The notes below the pieces were generated by a model that had not been told where the DNA came from, did no database searches, and saw only the letters and a program-made list of their open reading frames with translations. From an uncultured Collinsella sp. (GTDB lineage: Bacteria > Actinomycetota > Coriobacteriia > Coriobacteriales > Coriobacteriaceae), in the NCBI GenBank assembly GCA_900752425.1, contig CAADVE010000251.1, positions 1 to 6,676 on the forward strand: a stretch of 6,676 bases of DNA, given 5' to 3'. Below, one piece after another: positions 4,205-6,676 of the stretch (positions within the stretch are counted from its first letter, which is position 1; every line of letters begins with the position of its first letter). The position numbers and the translations under genes were made by a program.

Positions 4205-6421
4205 ATGGAACAACTCTCGCAATCGGGCTCGCGCGGTCGACGCCGCACAGGCAACGAGCCGGCGCCGCACGAACGCGTGGAGAGCGAACGCCGTGCCAAC
4301 GAGCCGCGACGCACCGTGAGCCCCCATCGCGCTTCTGCCAACAACGCGGGTCGCGCCAACACTCCCGCCGCGGAGCAGACGCCTGCTCGCCCCAAGTCCC
4401 GCTACATCCCTGCCCTTGACGGCCTGCGCACGCTTGCCGTCGTCGCGGTGGTGCTCTATCACCTCAACCTCACGTGGGCGCAGGGCGGTCTGCTCGGCGT
4501 CACGATCTTCTTTGTGCTTTCGGGCTATCTGATCACACGCCTGCTACTCAACGAAGTCGCTAAGACCGGCCGCATCGACCTCAAGAGCTTCTGGATCCGC
4601 CGCATCCGTCGCCTGGTCCCCGCCGTGGTGACCGTCGTGGTGGTGACCTGTGCGCTGTGCACCGTCTTCAACCACGTGATGCTCACCAAGATGCGCCCCG
4701 ATATCCTGCCTTCGCTGCTGTTCTTCAACAACTGGTGGCAGATTGCCCAAAACGTCTCGTACTTCAACGCCCTGGGCGATCCCTCGCCGCTTACGCACTT
4801 TTGGTCGCTCGCCATCGAGGAACAGTTCTACCTGGTTTGGCCCCCGCTGCTGCTCGCTATGGTATCCATGCACATGAGCAAGCCCAACACGCGCCGCGTG
4901 GTTCTGGGCCTTGCCGCGGTATCTGCCCTTGCCATGATGGTGCTTTACAACCCTGCCGCCGACCCCAGCCGCGTGTACTACGGCACCGACACCCGCGTGT
5001 TCTCGCTGCTGCTGGGTGCCTGGATGGCCTTTATCCCCGATCGCGACCTGGCGCCGGTGCGTCTCGCTCGTCGTTTGGGGCTCAATCGCCTGGCCGGCGC
5101 CGCCAAGCACGGCAAGAACGCCGAGGGCAAGCCTGGCGAGAAGGCCGACGAATCAGCCGAGACCGGCCCGGCACAGCCGAGCGCCCTCGTGCGCTTTTGG
5201 TCCTCGCCCGCATCCATCGATGTGTTGGGCCTCGTGGGTCTGGTTGGCCTTGCCGCCATGGTCGCGCTCACCAACGGCTACACCGCGTTCCAGTATCGCG
5301 GAGGCACGCTGCTGTGCTCGATCCTCACACTCATGGTCATCGCGGCCTGCGTGCAGCCCCAGGGAATGGTTGCCCGCGCGCTGTCCGCCGAGCCGCTCGT
5401 ATGGGTTGGCAAGCGCTCGTACAGCATCTACCTGTGGCACTATCCCCTGCTGTTGCTTATGAACCCGGTCGCCAACATCAACGATACACCGTGGTGGCAG
5501 TACATTTTGCAGGTGCTGTTGGTGGTCGCCGTGGCCGAATGCTCATATCGCTTTATCGAGACGCCGTTTAGAAAGGGCGCCTTTGGGCGCACCGTATCCG
5601 AGTTCCGCGACGGCACCGCCACGCCCGCCAACTGGGTGCGCGCGCACGTCCCTGCCTGCGCAGCCTGCGCTGTCGTGTTGGTCGTTGCACTGGGCGGCCT
5701 GATCTTTGTGCCCGAGACGTCTGCGCTGAGCGGCGAGGGCGCCGAAGTTCTGAACAAGGAAGCCAAGAACGCCGCACCCACCGACCAGCAGGCGGCCGAC
5801 GACACCGACAAGGACAACGACGGCTTCCCCGACGGCTCCTACGACCTGTTGATGATCGGTGACTCCGTGTCGCTGCGCGCCGTTGATTCCTTTGACGGCG
5901 TGTTCCCGCACAGCCATATCGATGCCGAAAAGGGCCGCCAGTTCGATGCGGGCCGTTCGACATTTGAGGGCTATCTTCAACAGAACCTTGCCGGCAAGAT
6001 CGTGGTCTTTGCGCTGGGCACCAACGGCTTGGTAACCGACGACCAAATCGACGCCATCATGGCCGATGCAGGAGATAAGCGTATTGTGGTGTTTGTGAAC
6101 ACGCGCAGCCCGCAGCCGTGGGTTGGCTCTACCAACCAGGCCATCGCCAACGCCGCTACGCGCTACAAGAACGTACGCGTTATCGACTGGTACGGATACA
6201 GTGCCAACCGCAACGACCTGTTCGATGGCGATGGCACGCATCTATCGACCACTGGCGTGACTGAGTACCTCAACTTGATCCACGATGCCGTCAAGAAGGA
6301 CCTGCCCGTACACCCCGAGGATCACGTCAATGATCCGCAGCCGGCAGCCGTCAAGTCTGCCACCGACGCACTCGTCAATGCGCTCGCTCTCAAGCCGCAC
6401 AAGCTGGGCACCGACAAGTAA
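4205..6421 (+). CDS. OatA-like membrane O-acyltransferase (acyltransferase 3 + SGNH domain)
   Basis: Such two-domain proteins move acetyl groups across the membrane and transfer them to an envelope glycan; OatA acetylates peptidoglycan muramic acid and blocks lysozyme. Of 738 residues, 1-65 form an Arg/Pro-rich disordered cytoplasmic tail. The acyltransferase-3 domain (about 68-455) shows LDGLRTLAVV then H86, FFVLSGYLIT (102-111), WIRRIRRLVP (130-139), FWSLAIEEQFYLVWP (199-213), DTRVFSLLLGAWMA (262-275) and SYSIYLWHYPL (405-415). A last TM helix (478-502) leads through a linker to the extracellular SGNH domain with GDSV (552-555, nucleophile S554), GRQFDAG (577-583), GTNG (605-608) and DGTH (676-679). 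The catalytic set is complete. A charged low-complexity insert sits at about 296-326. The ATG has only a weak ribosome site (GGATG). Whether the acceptor is peptidoglycan or another polysaccharide is undetermined. Confidence 0.92.
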   Translation: MEQLSQSGSRGRRRTGNEPAPHERVESERRANEPRRTVSPHRASANNAGRANTPAAEQTPARPKSRYIPALDGLRTLAVVAVVLYHLNLTWAQGGLLGVTIFFVLSGYLITRLLLNEVAKTGRIDLKSFWIRRIRRLVPAVVTVVVVTCALCTVFNHVMLTKMRPDILPSLLFFNNWWQIAQNVSYFNALGDPSPLTHFWSLAIEEQFYLVWPPLLLAMVSMHMSKPNTRRVVLGLAAVSALAMMVLYNPAADPSRVYYGTDTRVFSLLLGAWMAFIPDRDLAPVRLARRLGLNRLAGAAKHGKNAEGKPGEKADESAETGPAQPSALVRFWSSPASIDVLGLVGLVGLAAMVALTNGYTAFQYRGGTLLCSILTLMVIAACVQPQGMVARALSAEPLVWVGKRSYSIYLWHYPLLLLMNPVANINDTPWWQYILQVLLVVAVAECSYRFIETPFRKGAFGRTVSEFRDGTATPANWVRAHVPACAACAVVLVVALGGLIFVPETSALSGEGAEVLNKEAKNAAPTDQQAADDTDKDNDGFPDGSYDLLMIGDSVSLRAVDSFDGVFPHSHIDAEKGRQFDAGRSTFEGYLQQNLAGKIVVFALGTNGLVTDDQIDAIMADAGDKRIVVFVNTRSPQPWVGSTNQAIANAATRYKNVRVIDWYGYSANRNDLFDGDGTHLSTTGVTEYLNLIHDAVKKDLPVHPEDHVNDPQPAAVKSATDALVNALALKPHKLGTDK

Positions 6422-6444
6422 CCTGCAGCGCAAACTTCCCACAT

Positions 6445-6482
6445 CCGGAGGGGGTGTCTGCCACGGCAGACACCCCCTCCGG
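6445..6482 (+). terminator. 38-nt near-perfect palindrome behind the acyltransferase gene
   Basis: Arms of 18 bases (6445-6462 and 6465-6482; starting CCGGAGGGGGTGTCTGCC) are perfectly complementary around two unpaired bases. It begins 24 bases past the stop codon, so it very likely ends or protects the acyltransferase mRNA and could serve a convergent minus-strand gene too. Neither strand shows a proper U-tract. TTAGGGACACTCC follows at 6486-6498, a REP-like motif. Confidence 0.55.
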
Positions 6483-6637
6483 CAGTTAGGGACACTCCTG
6501 GCGCAGCCAATGAAGACCTCTACGGATGAATTCCAGGCCGCTCCGTCGCTCCAGACATCGTTTCCGCGCCTCGTGCCGGTCGCGCGCGCAGACGTGGTGT
6601 AAGAGCGTCCTGAGGTCCGTCGCTGCAAGTCCCGATA

Positions 6638-6676
6638 TTACTCCTTCTTGAGGCCGTGCCTCTCGACTATCTCGTC
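6638..6676 (-). CDS. Possible C-terminal end of a convergent gene (runs off right edge)
   Basis: The minus strand reads 12 codons and a TAA stop at 6638-6640, giving the tail DEIVERHGLKKE. Codons such as GTC, GAG, GGC, CTC and AAG fit the neighbours, apart from one ATA and one AGG. The tail is too short to identify. A competing minus frame stays open from the edge to a TAA at 6486-6488 (62 residues) but has poorer codons near the edge. I see no other gene in the 216 bases between the acyltransferase stop and this point. Confidence 0.3.
   Translation of the reverse strand, partial: DEIVERHGLKKE

Noticed and set aside
4657..5571. 304-residue plus-strand open frame inside the acyltransferase gene
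   Set aside because: It is another frame of a gene with a complete set of acyltransferase and SGNH motifs; its product is Arg/Ala/His-rich and unrecognisable.
1..6676. CRISPR array, insertion sequence, toxin-antitoxin or phage genes
   Set aside because: I found no evenly spaced direct repeats, no transposase or integrase motifs and no small paired genes; the long repeats are all single inverted repeats.

Overview
The window looks like chromosomal DNA of a GC-rich (roughly 60% by eye) Gram-positive gut actinobacterium, most likely Collinsella or another member of the Coriobacteriia. This rests on the codon use (GC-rich third positions), the gene set (LuxS, ribokinase, nucleoside hydrolase, OatA-type acyltransferase), a DUF4867 gene, and an N-terminal sensor-kinase membrane region of a type I associate with Coriobacteriia. 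The taxonomic call is inference; no rRNA or marker gene is present.

Layout. On the minus strand, from right to left: a two-gene operon, rbsK (3055-4017) then a nucleoside hydrolase (2050-3024); then luxS (1458-1946) behind its own putative promoter; then a DUF4867 cupin-like gene (669-1313) behind a promoter/operator; then the start of a membrane protein, probably a sensor histidine kinase, that runs off the left edge (1-415). On the plus strand one large gene (4205-6421) encodes an 11-TM acyltransferase-3/SGNH protein of the OatA type. It is divergent from rbsK across a 187-bp intergenic region. A 38-nt palindrome follows it, and the last 39 bases may be the end of a convergent minus-strand gene.

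How the genes work together. The hydrolase releases ribose from nucleosides and ribokinase makes ribose 5-phosphate, so the operon is a compact nucleoside-ribose salvage unit. LuxS recycles S-ribosylhomocysteine to homocysteine and yields the AI-2 precursor DPD. The acyltransferase probably acetylates a cell-envelope glycan. Nothing ties these into one dedicated system; this is mostly ordinary housekeeping and accessory chromosome.

The less ordinary content is intergenic: several long inverted repeats (559-593, 613-663, 1969-2041, 6445-6482), most without a U-tract, three of them containing or lying near a GGGAC-type motif, and a perfect 8-bp dyad over the predicted DUF4867 transcription start. 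The acyltransferase also carries a calcium-loop-like Asp motif in its extracellular linker. I saw no CRISPR array, tRNA, rRNA, insertion sequence or defence system.
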